From positions 1 through 54,467 of the IMG/VR virus record IMGVR_UViG_3300003323_000820: 54,467 nucleotides of DNA. One strand, given 5' to 3'. This document shows, piece by piece, positions 1-7,375 of this stretch; position 1 is the first letter of the stretch, and every line of letters starts with the position of its first letter. The position numbers and the translations under genes were made by a program. Under the pieces are notes generated by a model, which did no database searches, was not told where the DNA came from, and was given only the letters and a program-made list of their open reading frames with translations. This stretch comes from a virus.

Positions 1-23
1 TTCAAATCCCGCCACCCCGACAG
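1..23. other. attL core (3' end of tRNA-Pro)
   Basis: These 23 bases are identical to 53901-53923. They match the T-loop, 3' T-stem, acceptor strand and discriminator of a tRNA; by comparison with the copy at the right end this is tRNA-Pro(CGG). The rest of the tRNA would lie left of the window. Integration into a tRNA 3' end is standard for tyrosine integrases and leaves an intact tRNA at this end. How far the identity extends leftward cannot be seen. Confidence 0.85.
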
Positions 24-33
24 CTAGGTAGGG

Positions 34-74
34 CCACTGAGGCCGTTTCCCCAGGTGGGAGACGGCCTCAGTGG
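34..74 (+). terminator. Rho-independent terminator after attL
   Basis: A perfect 13-bp stem (34-46 with 62-74, arms CCACTGAGGCCGT / ACGGCCTCAGTGG) and a 15-nt loop are followed by TTTTCT. It sits 11 nt after the att core and would end transcription of the restored tRNA-Pro, replacing the host terminator displaced to 53938-53969. Confidence 0.8.
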
Positions 75-116
75 TTTTCTCCTTCGGGAGCCCTCCTTGC
101 TATGCGTGGCTCTCCG

Positions 117-156
117 TGGGGCAGCGTGGGGCAGCGTGCCCCAGACTTGCCCCAGA
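117..156. repeat. Candidate left integrase arm-type sites
   Basis: Two head-to-tail copies of TGGGGCAGCG (117-126, 127-136) are followed by two copies of the inverse motif TGCCCCAGA (137-145, 148-156). The same TGCCCCAGA motif occurs at 53764-53772 and 53775-53783, and as CGCCCCAGA at 53788-53796, beside the other att site. Paired short repeats about 100 bp inside each end are the expected layout for integrase arm binding. Binding itself is inferred. Confidence 0.6.
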
Positions 157-193
157 TCCGCCCCGGGGCGCCCCAGCCTGATCGGCCGTCACG

Positions 194-550
194 TCACTCC
201 GGACCACCGATTCCTCCGGGCACGTAGCGGAGCCGACGCTTGATCATGCGCACCCGCCGGTCCTCTTCCTGGTCGAGGACGCAGCTTCCGCACATGGCCA
301 ACGGAACCAGCCCGGAATCCTCATCGCCTCGGCAGCCGATAACGGCGACGGAGCGATTCGCCCTCTGGCACATGAAGCACGTGCCCGCGCTCCACTCGTA
401 GCGACCAAGGATCGCCGGCGGAGCGATGGCGTAGCTCTCGTCCCAGGACATCTCCGCGTTGGAGAGCCAGCACGGCTCCGGCTCTCCAACGCGCTCCTCG
501 GACTCTCTGGACTGAGGCCGCGATTCCGTCTGGCCGGACGCGCTTCTCAT
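194..550 (-). CDS. Hypothetical protein with two CxxC pairs
   Basis: A 118-residue protein of unknown function. The start at 550 is supported by a GGAGG five bases upstream. The C-terminal half carries CFMC (about residues 58-61) and CGSC (about 87-90), spaced like a single zinc-ribbon or treble-clef knuckle, followed by a basic tail. It is the leftmost gene of the element and points towards attL. Similar CxxC-type small proteins recur elsewhere in the element (9563-10237, 40849-41577, 44040-44381), so a nucleic-acid or protein-binding role is plausible but unproven. Confidence 0.6.
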   Translation of the reverse strand: MRSASGQTESRPQSRESEERVGEPEPCWLSNAEMSWDESYAIAPPAILGRYEWSAGTCFMCQRANRSVAVIGCRGDEDSGLVPLAMCGSCVLDQEEDRRVRMIKRRLRYVPGGIGGPE

Positions 551-679
551 GGATCCTCCGAATCGTGGCCACGAGTCGCACCCGGCGCATCGGCCGTCGG
601 ACGTACACGTGCAACCGCCCTGTCTAACCCCATCCCGGATCGATCACGGCGGACACTCCTGTCGCGCCGAGCCCGCACG

Positions 680-868
680 TCACCAGTGCGTGTCTGCGAG
701 GGGCACAGACGCCGCTTCCTCGGTGCCGGCCGTATCGACGACCGCCCAGTGCGTGTCTTCAGCAACGGCCGTCGTAGCGGTGGAGTGGCCGAAACCGACC
801 AGGGTGAAGGCGGCTGCGATGCCGGCCAGGAGAGAGGCGACGACTTTCGACCTGACGTTCCTGCGCAT
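680..868 (-). CDS. Small secreted peptide with duplicated DTHW motif
   Basis: A 62-residue pre-peptide. MRRNVRSK is a basic n-region, residues 9-27 a hydrophobic core, and residues 34-36 (AVA) a signal peptidase I site, predicting a ~26-residue exported product. That product would begin with EDTHW and end with ADTHW, so DTHW occurs at 38-41 and again as the last four residues. GGGAGG lies seven bases before the ATG. The gene is divergent from the TrmB/LuxR-like regulator at 1025, with a large perfect palindrome in the gap. This arrangement suggests a signalling peptide read by the regulator. That is inference: no receptor or protease is identified, and the peptide could instead be a cell-envelope or toxin peptide. 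Confidence 0.6.
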   Translation of the reverse strand: MRRNVRSKVVASLLAGIAAAFTLVGFGHSTATTAVAEDTHWAVVDTAGTEEAASVPLADTHW

Positions 869-918
869 GTGGGACCTCCCGTCGTGGCCAGGGTGATCCT
901 GTTGCCCCTGGCCGCTTT

Positions 919-948
919 GCTCTACGGAACGTAAAGTTCACTGTGCAA
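919..948 (-). promoter_or_regulatory. Candidate promoter of the secreted-peptide gene
   Basis: On the minus strand, TTGCAC (943-948) and TAGAGC (919-924) are 18 bp apart. This is close to the streptomycete housekeeping-sigma pattern, and the start would be about 45 nt upstream of the ATG at 868. No experimental support. Confidence 0.4.
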
Positions 949-971
949 CTAGTGCGCATTCAAGCCATCGC

Positions 972-1008
972 CCGGTAGGCATTTGCTTCACAAGCAAATG
1001 CCTACCGG
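972..1008. promoter_or_regulatory. 37-bp perfect palindrome, candidate operator
   Basis: CCGGTAGGCATTTGCTT (972-988), CAC, then the exact inverse complement (992-1008): 17-bp arms with a 3-nt centre. It lies between the divergent peptide gene and regulator gene and ends 16 nt before the regulator ATG. No U-tract follows, so a terminator is unlikely. It is best read as an operator for the adjacent regulator, although a 5'UTR hairpin is possible because it lies so close to the start. Confidence 0.6.
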
Positions 1009-1024
1009 AGGATTGGGGGGAAAG

Positions 1025-2011
1025 ATGAGCGAACCGGACCGCGAGCATGGAGCTGAAGCGCTGTCAGACGCGGCGCTCCAGCTCTACGCTTCTCTCGCCG
1101 AGGCAGAACAGGAGATCCCTGAATCTCAGCGAGCCGCGCTCCAGGAGCTACTCAGTTACGGTCTCGCGCGTCCGGGGTATTTCCTCCCGAACACATGGGT
1201 GGCGGTTCCGCCGTGGGATGCAGAGGCCGACCTCCTCGCGGCCGAACAGGCTCGCATGGCGTCTTCCCTCGCACGCCTCAGGGAAGTGCCCCGGGCCATG
1301 GTGAAGGCCGCTCAGGCGTACGCAGCCAGCGGGCTGCACATCAGCGGGCGCAGCTACATCATCGAGAGTCGTGAGAAGGTCAACAGCGAGATCGATGCCG
1401 CCCTCAATAACGCCCAGTCGGAAATCACCACAGCCCAACCCGGCAGTCGCAGCCGTACCGCAATGTCGGTCGCCACACCGCGGGACCGCGAGTTGCTCCG
1501 CCGCGGCATCTCGCTGCGCACTCTGTACCACCCGAGCAGTCGCACAAATGCCTTCGTGCAGGAGTACGTGGAGGCAGTGACGGAACTCGGAGGCGAGGTT
1601 AGAACCCTGGGTCTTCAATTTCCCAGAATGATCCTGGTCGACAATTCAGCGGCTTTTATCACCTTGGAGTTGCCGGGAGCGCCGGAGCACGCAGCCTTGC
1701 ACACAACTGACCCAGCTCACATCGCGTGGATGCGCAACGCTGTCTTCGACGCCTTCTGGCCGCTCGGCGAAGTGTGGGATCCGGCAGCTCAAGCGCCCGC
1801 AGCGGCAGCCGACGAGATCAAAGCGACCGTCCTCAAGCTCCTGCTGGACGGGCACACGCAGCGAGCCATCGAGCCGAAGGTGGGGTTGAGCCGATCCGGT
1901 CTGGACCGGGTCATCTCCGACATTAAGGCGGACTACGGAGCAAAAAGTCTTTTCCAGCTCGGGGCACGCTACCGGGAATCAGAGCTATGCCGACCGGAAC
2001 CCGACGAGTAG
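1025..2011 (+). CDS. TrmB/LuxR-like HTH transcriptional regulator
   Basis: 328 residues. The ATG at 1025 is preferred over one at 983 because GGGGGGAAAG precedes it directly and because the 983 start would place the whole right arm of the palindrome inside the gene. Residues ~10-80 resemble the winged-helix N-terminus of TrmB-like regulators; the middle (about 100-240, with RGISLRTLYHPSS) resembles their phospholipase-D-like sensor domain. The last ~60 residues (LLLDGHTQRAI...SRSGLDRVISDI) form a LuxR-type helix-turn-helix. Such proteins are common orphan regulators in Streptomyces. Ligand unknown. The divergent secreted-peptide gene and intervening palindrome suggest autoregulation and possibly peptide sensing. 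Confidence 0.7.
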   Translation: MSEPDREHGAEALSDAALQLYASLAEAEQEIPESQRAALQELLSYGLARPGYFLPNTWVAVPPWDAEADLLAAEQARMASSLARLREVPRAMVKAAQAYAASGLHISGRSYIIESREKVNSEIDAALNNAQSEITTAQPGSRSRTAMSVATPRDRELLRRGISLRTLYHPSSRTNAFVQEYVEAVTELGGEVRTLGLQFPRMILVDNSAAFITLELPGAPEHAALHTTDPAHIAWMRNAVFDAFWPLGEVWDPAAQAPAAAADEIKATVLKLLLDGHTQRAIEPKVGLSRSGLDRVISDIKADYGAKSLFQLGARYRESELCRPEPDE

Positions 2012-2100
2012 CCCGCCGGGACTTCACTCACCCTTGAAGATCCAATAAGGCTGAATATTTTCAGCCGACACATAAGCGCTTCGTATCCAGGGTCGATCGG

Positions 2101-2433
2101 GTGCGTACCGTGCCTGATGACAACTCCTGGATCACCAACTACCTCACGGCCGTGGGCGACCGGGTGCGTACAGAGAGGCTTCGGCAGAATTTGACCCAGG
2201 AGCGCGTCTACCTCGCGGCAGGTATCGATCGCCGAACACTTCAGGCGATCGAAGCAGGGCAGGGCAACCCGACCGCAGTGACGCTCCTGCGGATCGCGTA
2301 CGTCCTGGATACTCCGCTTAGCGAGTTGGTCGCGGAACCACAGGGGCCCGCCGCCGAGGCCACGGAGGCTCTCGACGGCGGGCCTGCCGCCCTTGGAGCG
2401 GGGCATCGATCAGGGACTGCCGATCAGGAGTAG
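2101..2433 (+). CDS. XRE-family HTH regulator
   Basis: 110 residues. The N-terminal ~70 form a classic XRE/Cro-type helix-turn-helix (GDRVRTERLRQNLTQERVYLAAGIDRRTLQAIEAG); the tail is Ala/Gly-rich and probably disordered. The start is GTG; a second GTG three codons later is possible. A short inverted repeat (GGCTGA 2049-2054 / TCAGCC 2061-2066) lies in the 89-nt gap behind the preceding regulator and could be an operator or weak terminator. The gene is convergent with the lasso exporter, so it could control the element or the lasso genes. Confidence 0.75.
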   Translation: MRTVPDDNSWITNYLTAVGDRVRTERLRQNLTQERVYLAAGIDRRTLQAIEAGQGNPTAVTLLRIAYVLDTPLSELVAEPQGPAAEATEALDGGPAALGAGHRSGTADQE

Positions 2434-2494
2434 CGGTCTGAGGGCCGGCTGACCGATCTTCGGGGGTGCTCCACGGACGGCTTGGTCGGGCGGG

Positions 2495-4462
2495 TCACGG
2501 CTGGGGTTGGTCGCTGTAGGTGCGGGCCTGTGTTTTCCACATGGCCGCGTACTCGCCGTCGTTGGCCAGGAGTGAGTCGTGGGTGCCTTCTTCGAGGAGG
2601 CGTCCGCCGTCGAGGACGATGATGCGGTCGGCGGCGCGGGTGGAGCCGAGGCGGTGGGTGATCAGGATGACGGTGCGGTCGGTGCTGAGGGCTCGGATGC
2701 GGTCGTAGACGGCTTCTTCTGCGCGGGGGTCGAGGGCGGAGGTGGGTTCGTCGCAGATGAGGAGCGGGGCGTCGGCGCGGTAGAAGGCGCGGGCGCCGGC
2801 GATGCGCTGCCATTGGCCGCCGGAGAGGTCGCGGCCTCCCCAGTGGGAGGGGGCGAGGTTGGTGTCGAGGCCGTCGGGGAGGCGGGCGAGGACGTCGTCG
2901 GCGCCGGATGCTTTCGCGGCGGCGTGGACGGCCTGGTCGTCGCCGTCGTCCTGGCCGAGGGTGATGTTCTCGCGGGCGGTGACCTGCCAGCGGGCGATGT
3001 CCTGCGGGAGCATCGCGAGGCGTGACCACACCTGTTCGGGGTCGGCGGTGGCGAGGTCCGTCCCGTCCCAGGTGACGGTGCCGTTGGTGGGGGTGTAGAG
3101 GCCGGCGAGGAGTTTGGCGAGGGTCGACTTGCCCGAACCGTTCGCGCCGACGATCGCCAGCACTTCGCCGCGCCGGACGGTGACGCTGACGCCTTCCAGG
3201 GCGGGCAGTTCACTGCCGGGGTAGTGATAGGTGATGTTGTCGGCGCGGATGACGGACGGGTCGGCCGGGACCGGCACGGGTTCGGCGGGAGGAAGGGCGC
3301 GCTGCTCGGCGTCGGTGAGGAAGGTCTGCCAGTCACCGAGGTACAGGCCGGTCTTATAGGTGGTGTTGATGCCGGTGACCAGCCCGGTCAGCAGGATGCG
3401 GCTGGTCTGGACGGCGATGACGGCGGTCCCGGCGGCGGCCAGAGGGATGCGTCCGGCGGTCACCAGCCACAGCAGGGCCGCGTACACCAGGAGGGTCGCG
3501 ATGCCGGCGAGGGCGTCGCCGAGGAGCTGGTAGCGGGCGGTGGTGCGTCCGACCCTGGCGGCGTGGTCCTCCAGGCGCCGGGTGACGGTGGCGAACTGGT
3601 TCAGCAGCCAGGTGCGCATGGTGTTCGCGCGGACGTCGAGGGCGGTGGGGCGGCCGGAGGTGTTGTAGATCAGGGTGTGGCGCAGGCGGCGGTCGGCCAG
3701 GGTGTGCCGTTCGGCGAGGTGGGCGGCGCGGGCGGCGCGTACGGCGGCGGCGCCGCGCGGGAGGACGGCGAGGAGCAGCAGGGGCAGCAGCAGCGGGTCG
3801 AGGCCGGTGAGGATGCCGGCCGAGGCGAGGATGCCCAGCAGGGCGGCGGCGACCGAGGTGAGGGCGTCGATCATCAGGTGGGCGTCTTTGGAGGCGCGGT
3901 TTGCGGCCTCGCTGTGGTCGCACCAGGCGGGGTCGTCGTAGGAGGCGAGCGGGACGCGGGTGGCGGCGCCCAGGAACGCGAGTTCGGCACGGGAGTCGAC
4001 GCGCGGGCCGATCCGCGCGGTGGTCGCCACGGTGGCCGCGCTGATCAGTGAGCGGGCCATTGCGGCGCCGGTGATGACGGCGAGGGAGGGCAGGGCCTGC
4101 TGGAGCCGGTCGGCCGTGGCTCCGGGGGCGAACAGGGGGGTGAGGGCGCCCCGGGTGGCGTACAGGCCCACGGCGGTCAGCGCGCCGGCGGCGATCTGGA
4201 GGACGGCCAGACGGTACAGGGCGGTGCGGTCCGCAGCCCACGCGAGGCGCAGCGCGGTCGCGGCGAGGGAGGGCAGGCGGCGGGCGATGGTGAGGAAGGT
4301 GTCGTCGAGGGCTGCGTCGTGGCGTTCCGCGCTCACCGTGTACTGCGGGATCACCTCGTCCTGGCCGTCCGTCCGTCGGCGCGACCGGGGGAGGAGGCCG
4401 CGCCGACGGCTGGGCGTGGAGGACGGGGTGCGGGGGCCGCTGCGCGGCTGAGTGTCTGTCAC
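2495..4462 (-). CDS. larD: Lasso peptide ABC exporter
   Basis: 655 residues, a half-size ABC exporter with fused membrane and ATPase domains. Residues ~80-370 hold the membrane segments. The nucleotide-binding domain begins near 405, with Walker A GANGSGKST (439-447), signature LSGGQWQR (546-553) and Walker B LLICDEPTSALD (567-578). LSGGQWQR is the signature form common in lasso exporters. The GTG at 4462 has AGGAGG unusually close, but a stop codon just upstream leaves no alternative. It is last in the cluster, 56 nt after the leader-protease gene. The expected role is export of the mature lasso peptide and self-protection. Confidence 0.88.
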   Translation of the reverse strand: MTDTQPRSGPRTPSSTPSRRRGLLPRSRRRTDGQDEVIPQYTVSAERHDAALDDTFLTIARRLPSLAATALRLAWAADRTALYRLAVLQIAAGALTAVGLYATRGALTPLFAPGATADRLQQALPSLAVITGAAMARSLISAATVATTARIGPRVDSRAELAFLGAATRVPLASYDDPAWCDHSEAANRASKDAHLMIDALTSVAAALLGILASAGILTGLDPLLLPLLLLAVLPRGAAAVRAARAAHLAERHTLADRRLRHTLIYNTSGRPTALDVRANTMRTWLLNQFATVTRRLEDHAARVGRTTARYQLLGDALAGIATLLVYAALLWLVTAGRIPLAAAGTAVIAVQTSRILLTGLVTGINTTYKTGLYLGDWQTFLTDAEQRALPPAEPVPVPADPSVIRADNITYHYPGSELPALEGVSVTVRRGEVLAIVGANGSGKSTLAKLLAGLYTPTNGTVTWDGTDLATADPEQVWSRLAMLPQDIARWQVTARENITLGQDDGDDQAVHAAAKASGADDVLARLPDGLDTNLAPSHWGGRDLSGGQWQRIAGARAFYRADAPLLICDEPTSALDPRAEEAVYDRIRALSTDRTVILITHRLGSTRAADRIIVLDGGRLLEEGTHDSLLANDGEYAAMWKTQARTYSDQPQP

Positions 4463-4478
4463 ACCTCCTGCAACCGTT

Positions 4479-4492
4479 CACCCGTACGGGTG
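4479..4492. repeat. 14-bp palindrome between leader-protease and exporter genes
   Basis: CACCCGTACGGGTG lies in the 56-nt gap between the leader protease and the exporter. There is no U-tract. It may be a small RNA hairpin or protein site; no function is assigned. Confidence 0.35.
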
Positions 4493-4518
4493 GATACGGT
4501 GGCGAAGGGTGGCGAATA

Positions 4519-5232
4519 TCAGTGCGAGTGTTCCACCTCAAGAGCGGTCACGTACGGCCACACTCGGTCGGGTTCGTCCTGTCCGATGATGTGGCCTGCG
4601 GCTTCGATCCACGCGTGCGCGCCGTGCGGGTCGAACCGGGCCCCGACGACCCAGCGGACCCGGCGGCCGGTGAGGGCGGCGGTGAGGTGAGCGGCGAGGG
4701 ATTCCTCCAGGCAGGCGGCTCGGCCCGGCCACCAGCGGGCGGCCCGGCGGACGGCGGCCAGCGCCCGTTCGGCGTCCTCGGCGGACGCGGTCCGGCCGGG
4801 CAGGCGGGTGGCGGCGCGGGCGGCGGTGATCGCGAACCGGACGGGCAGGCACCGCAGCACGAGGAGCGCGCCGGCCAGTGCGAGGTGCCCGGCCGCCAGG
4901 TCGAGGAGGCTGACGGGTGCGGCCGTGGCGAAGCGCACGCCGGGAGCGGGCCGGGGGGCGGGGCGGGCGGCGGGGCGCAGGAGGCCGGTGCGGTCCAGGT
5001 CGGCGGCGAGGGCGGTGAGATCGGCGCGCACTTGCTGGGGGTCGGCGCCCTCGGCCTGCCAGCGGGCGGTGAGCTGGTCGACCGCGTCGGCCGGCGAGGC
5101 GCCGTCGGCGACGGCCACCCACAGCCGGGCGCCGACCGGGTCGAGGAATCGCCACTGGCCCCGTCCCCGGCGGGTGTCCATCAGGGCGATGCCCTGCGGG
5201 GCGAGCGCGGCGTACAGATCGGCGGAGGTCAT
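4519..5232 (-). CDS. larB: Fused lasso leader-binding (PqqD-like) and leader-protease protein
   Basis: 237 residues; the ATG at 5232 overlaps the cyclase stop as ATGA. Residues 1-90 form a PqqD-like RiPP recognition element that binds the precursor leader. Residues ~105-237 form the transglutaminase-like B2 protease, with Cys174 (RAACLEESLA), His206 (GAHAWIE) and Asp219, spaced as expected for the Cys-His-Asp triad. The protein removes the leader and hands the core to the cyclase. Most actinobacterial lasso clusters carry these as two separate small genes. A single fused protein is the form known from proteobacterial McjB-type clusters, so this arrangement is less usual here. Confidence 0.88.
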   Translation of the reverse strand: MTSADLYAALAPQGIALMDTRRGRGQWRFLDPVGARLWVAVADGASPADAVDQLTARWQAEGADPQQVRADLTALAADLDRTGLLRPAARPAPRPAPGVRFATAAPVSLLDLAAGHLALAGALLVLRCLPVRFAITAARAATRLPGRTASAEDAERALAAVRRAARWWPGRAACLEESLAAHLTAALTGRRVRWVVGARFDPHGAHAWIEAAGHIIGQDEPDRVWPYVTALEVEHSH

Positions 5233-7115
5233 CGTGCCGCCTCCTGCTCTGTCGCCGGGGCCGGGGTGTTCTGCCACCAGGTCTCGCGGGTGGTGGGCAG
5301 GGAGGCGAGCCACAGCTCGGTGACGATCAGCGCGTGCAGGCCGGCCAGCGGGGCGGGTTCCCCGCGCGCCGTGCCGTTCAGCGCGGCCAGTGCCTTTGCG
5401 GGGTCGAGGAATCCGGCGTGGGCGAGCTGCGACGTCTCCAGGATGCGGCGCAGGACGGGGGCGTTGGCCCGCAGTCCGGCGTAGACGGAGCCGGTGAACG
5501 GTGTTTTCGTCCGTCGCTCCAGCAGGTACGCCGGGACGGCCCCGGTGAAGGCGGCGCGGGCCAGTGGTTTGAGGTCGCCGGGCCGGTGGCGTTCCCAGCC
5601 GGGGACCGCGTGGCCGGCGTCGATGACGCCGTTGTCGAGGAACGGGGCGTGGAGGGGGACGCTCCACAGTTGGCGGGCGATGGCGTCGTACGTGGCGTGT
5701 CCGTCGCCCATCAGCTCCAGGGCGAGTCGTTCGTGCACCTGCCCGGGGGCGACGTCGGGGTCGGCCGTCTCGGCGCGGTCAGCGACCAAGTCCGCGACCG
5801 CCGCGCGCCCCGCCCGGGTGAGCCACGGCGCCGACGCCGTCGTCCCGCACCAGGTCAGCATCTCCCTCGCCTGCGGCGCCCCTGCCGGACGGTCCAAGGG
5901 CTGCGGTCCGTCCAGCGTGTCCGCGAGCATCCGCAGGGCCTGCGGATGGCTGGTGGCCTCGGTGCGCCGGGCCTGGCGCAGGAGGGGGTGGACGGCGGTG
6001 CGGCGGGCGCGGGCGAGCGCCAGGACGCGGCGGACGGCGTCGAGGCGGTGCCCGGCCCGGTACTGGTCGATGAGCATCGCCGGTACGGCGTCCAGGACGT
6101 CGTCGCCGCCGCGCCCGGTCAGGTGCGCGGACGTCCCGTACGCGGCGGCCGGAGCGAGCTGCAACGCCTTGACTGCGAGCAGCCCGAGGGTGAAGGAAGG
6201 GGTGTCGGTGAACGGGAGCCTGGCCGGGTTGTCGAGGCCGTCGAAGTGGCCGACGCCGTCGCGGGTGCCGTGCACCCACGTGTGCGTGACCGACGCATGG
6301 GCGGCGGCGATCCGCCCGGCGTACAGGACGTCGTCCTGCTCGCCCATGCGGTCGTCGGTGTAGGTCACGGCCAGCAGGGGCCCGTGTGCGGCGGTCAGGC
6401 TGGTGACGGTGGAACTGTCGATCCCCCCGGACAGATCCGAGGAGACCCGGCCCGCCCCCGCCGTACGCCGGCCGACCGCCACGGTCAGCGCCTCCCGCAC
6501 GGCGGCGGCTCCCTCCTCGAAGGACAGTTCCGCCACCGGGTGCGGCACCGGCACGGTCCGCACCGGGCGGCCGTCCTCCAGGACCAGGGCGTGTCCGGGC
6601 AGAACCCGCTGCACCCCGGTGAAGTGACTGGTGCTGCCGCGGACGTCGACACCGCGCACGGTGAACGCGGCCAGCAGGACCGCCGGGTCCGGGGCCGTCC
6701 CCGCGTACGCCGCGAGCGGCGCCGCCGCCGTCGCCCACCACACCCGCTCCCCCTCCTGGCACCAGTACACCGTCACCGTCCCGGCCCGGTCCCCGCAGAC
6801 CCGCACCGTACGGCCGGTACGGACCACACTCAGGTAGGAGCCCGCCAGCCGCGTCGCCCGCGCCCACTCACCCCGCCCCGCTGCCGCGACGGCGGCACCG
6901 AACTCGCCGTCGGTGCCCAGACAGCAGCCGACCGTCAGCAGCCCGGCCGTGCCGTCCGCCGCTCCGAGCACCCGGACCTCTTCCGTGCCGTATCCGGCCG
7001 TCCAGATCCGCGACGCGTCCTCGTCGTACACACATCGCCCCTCCCGGGGCCAACTGGCGGCCCCGGACCCAGCGCCGCCCGGCCCGGAACGGAACACCCC
7101 GGCCGTGAACCTCAT
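5229..7115 (-). CDS. larC: Lasso cyclase (asparagine synthetase homologue)
   Basis: 628 residues from the ATG at 7115; a GTG nine bases upstream is the alternative. The N-terminal ~190 residues have the glutaminase-like fold but no catalytic Cys2, as in lasso cyclases, which need no glutamine. The synthetase domain has the PP-loop SGGIDSS (229-235) and a TGRGGDD motif near 334-340. The enzyme adenylates the side-chain carboxylate of the ring Asp and joins it to the new N-terminal amine of the core. It follows the precursor by 128 nt and overlaps the next gene, indicating one operon. Confidence 0.9.
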   Translation of the reverse strand: MRFTAGVFRSGPGGAGSGAASWPREGRCVYDEDASRIWTAGYGTEEVRVLGAADGTAGLLTVGCCLGTDGEFGAAVAAAGRGEWARATRLAGSYLSVVRTGRTVRVCGDRAGTVTVYWCQEGERVWWATAAAPLAAYAGTAPDPAVLLAAFTVRGVDVRGSTSHFTGVQRVLPGHALVLEDGRPVRTVPVPHPVAELSFEEGAAAVREALTVAVGRRTAGAGRVSSDLSGGIDSSTVTSLTAAHGPLLAVTYTDDRMGEQDDVLYAGRIAAAHASVTHTWVHGTRDGVGHFDGLDNPARLPFTDTPSFTLGLLAVKALQLAPAAAYGTSAHLTGRGGDDVLDAVPAMLIDQYRAGHRLDAVRRVLALARARRTAVHPLLRQARRTEATSHPQALRMLADTLDGPQPLDRPAGAPQAREMLTWCGTTASAPWLTRAGRAAVADLVADRAETADPDVAPGQVHERLALELMGDGHATYDAIARQLWSVPLHAPFLDNGVIDAGHAVPGWERHRPGDLKPLARAAFTGAVPAYLLERRTKTPFTGSVYAGLRANAPVLRRILETSQLAHAGFLDPAKALAALNGTARGEPAPLAGLHALIVTELWLASLPTTRETWWQNTPAPATEQEAAR

Positions 7116-7162
7116 GGTCCCCACCTCGTTTCCCTCGTCGTGTAGCTCGGCTGTTCACACAC

Positions 7163-7209
7163 GAGCGCCCGGGACGAAGCGCGGCCATCGGCCGGAGTCC
7201 CGGGCGCTC
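7163..7209 (-). terminator. Hairpin between lasso precursor and cyclase
   Basis: A 13-bp perfect stem (7163-7175 GAGCGCCCGGGAC with 7197-7209), with an inner CGGCC/GGCCG hairpin in the loop, lies between the precursor stop and the cyclase start. No strong U-tract follows. It probably stabilises the precursor mRNA or partially terminates, giving more precursor than enzyme, as is usual in RiPP operons. Confidence 0.6.
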
Positions 7210-7243
7210 ATTCAGCGGTGCACGCCCCTGTCAGGGCACCCTG

Positions 7244-7375
7244 TTACGTCCAGTACTGGGTGTCGTCCGCCTTGTCGTTCCCGGCGGAGCCGAGGGTGGC
7301 GCCGGTGACCGTGCCCAGCTCGCTCACGGCCGGCGTGACGTAGGGGACGGTCTCGAACTCGATCTGCTTGTCCAT
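7244..7375 (-). CDS. larA: Lasso peptide precursor
   Basis: 43 residues, too short for routine gene callers. AGAGAGG lies six bases before the ATG. The leader carries the lasso recognition pattern Y12-x-x-P15...L20-G21 (PYVTPAVSELG) and Thr27 at the conserved leader -2 position. Cleavage after Leu28 gives the core GSAGNDKADDTQYWT. Gly1 and Asp9 would form a nine-residue macrolactam ring, leaving a six-residue tail DTQYWT. A hand sum gives a neutral monoisotopic mass near 1609.66 Da after ring closure. Cleavage site and ring are inferred from family rules. The gene is first in the order precursor, cyclase, fused leader protease, exporter. Confidence 0.88.
   Translation of the reverse strand: MDKQIEFETVPYVTPAVSELGTVTGATLGSAGNDKADDTQYWT

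Noticed and set aside
55-243. 62-codon plus-strand frame at the left end
   Set aside because: It runs through the terminator arm and the arm-type repeats and has no ribosome site; protein is Arg/Pro/Ser shadow-like.
3224-4051. Long plus-strand frame opposite the exporter gene
   Set aside because: Gly/Val-rich antisense shadow of a clear ABC transporter; typical of high-GC codon bias.
5334-7145. 603-codon plus-strand frame opposite the cyclase
   Set aside because: Antisense to a complete asparagine synthetase-like enzyme; no domain and no ribosome site.
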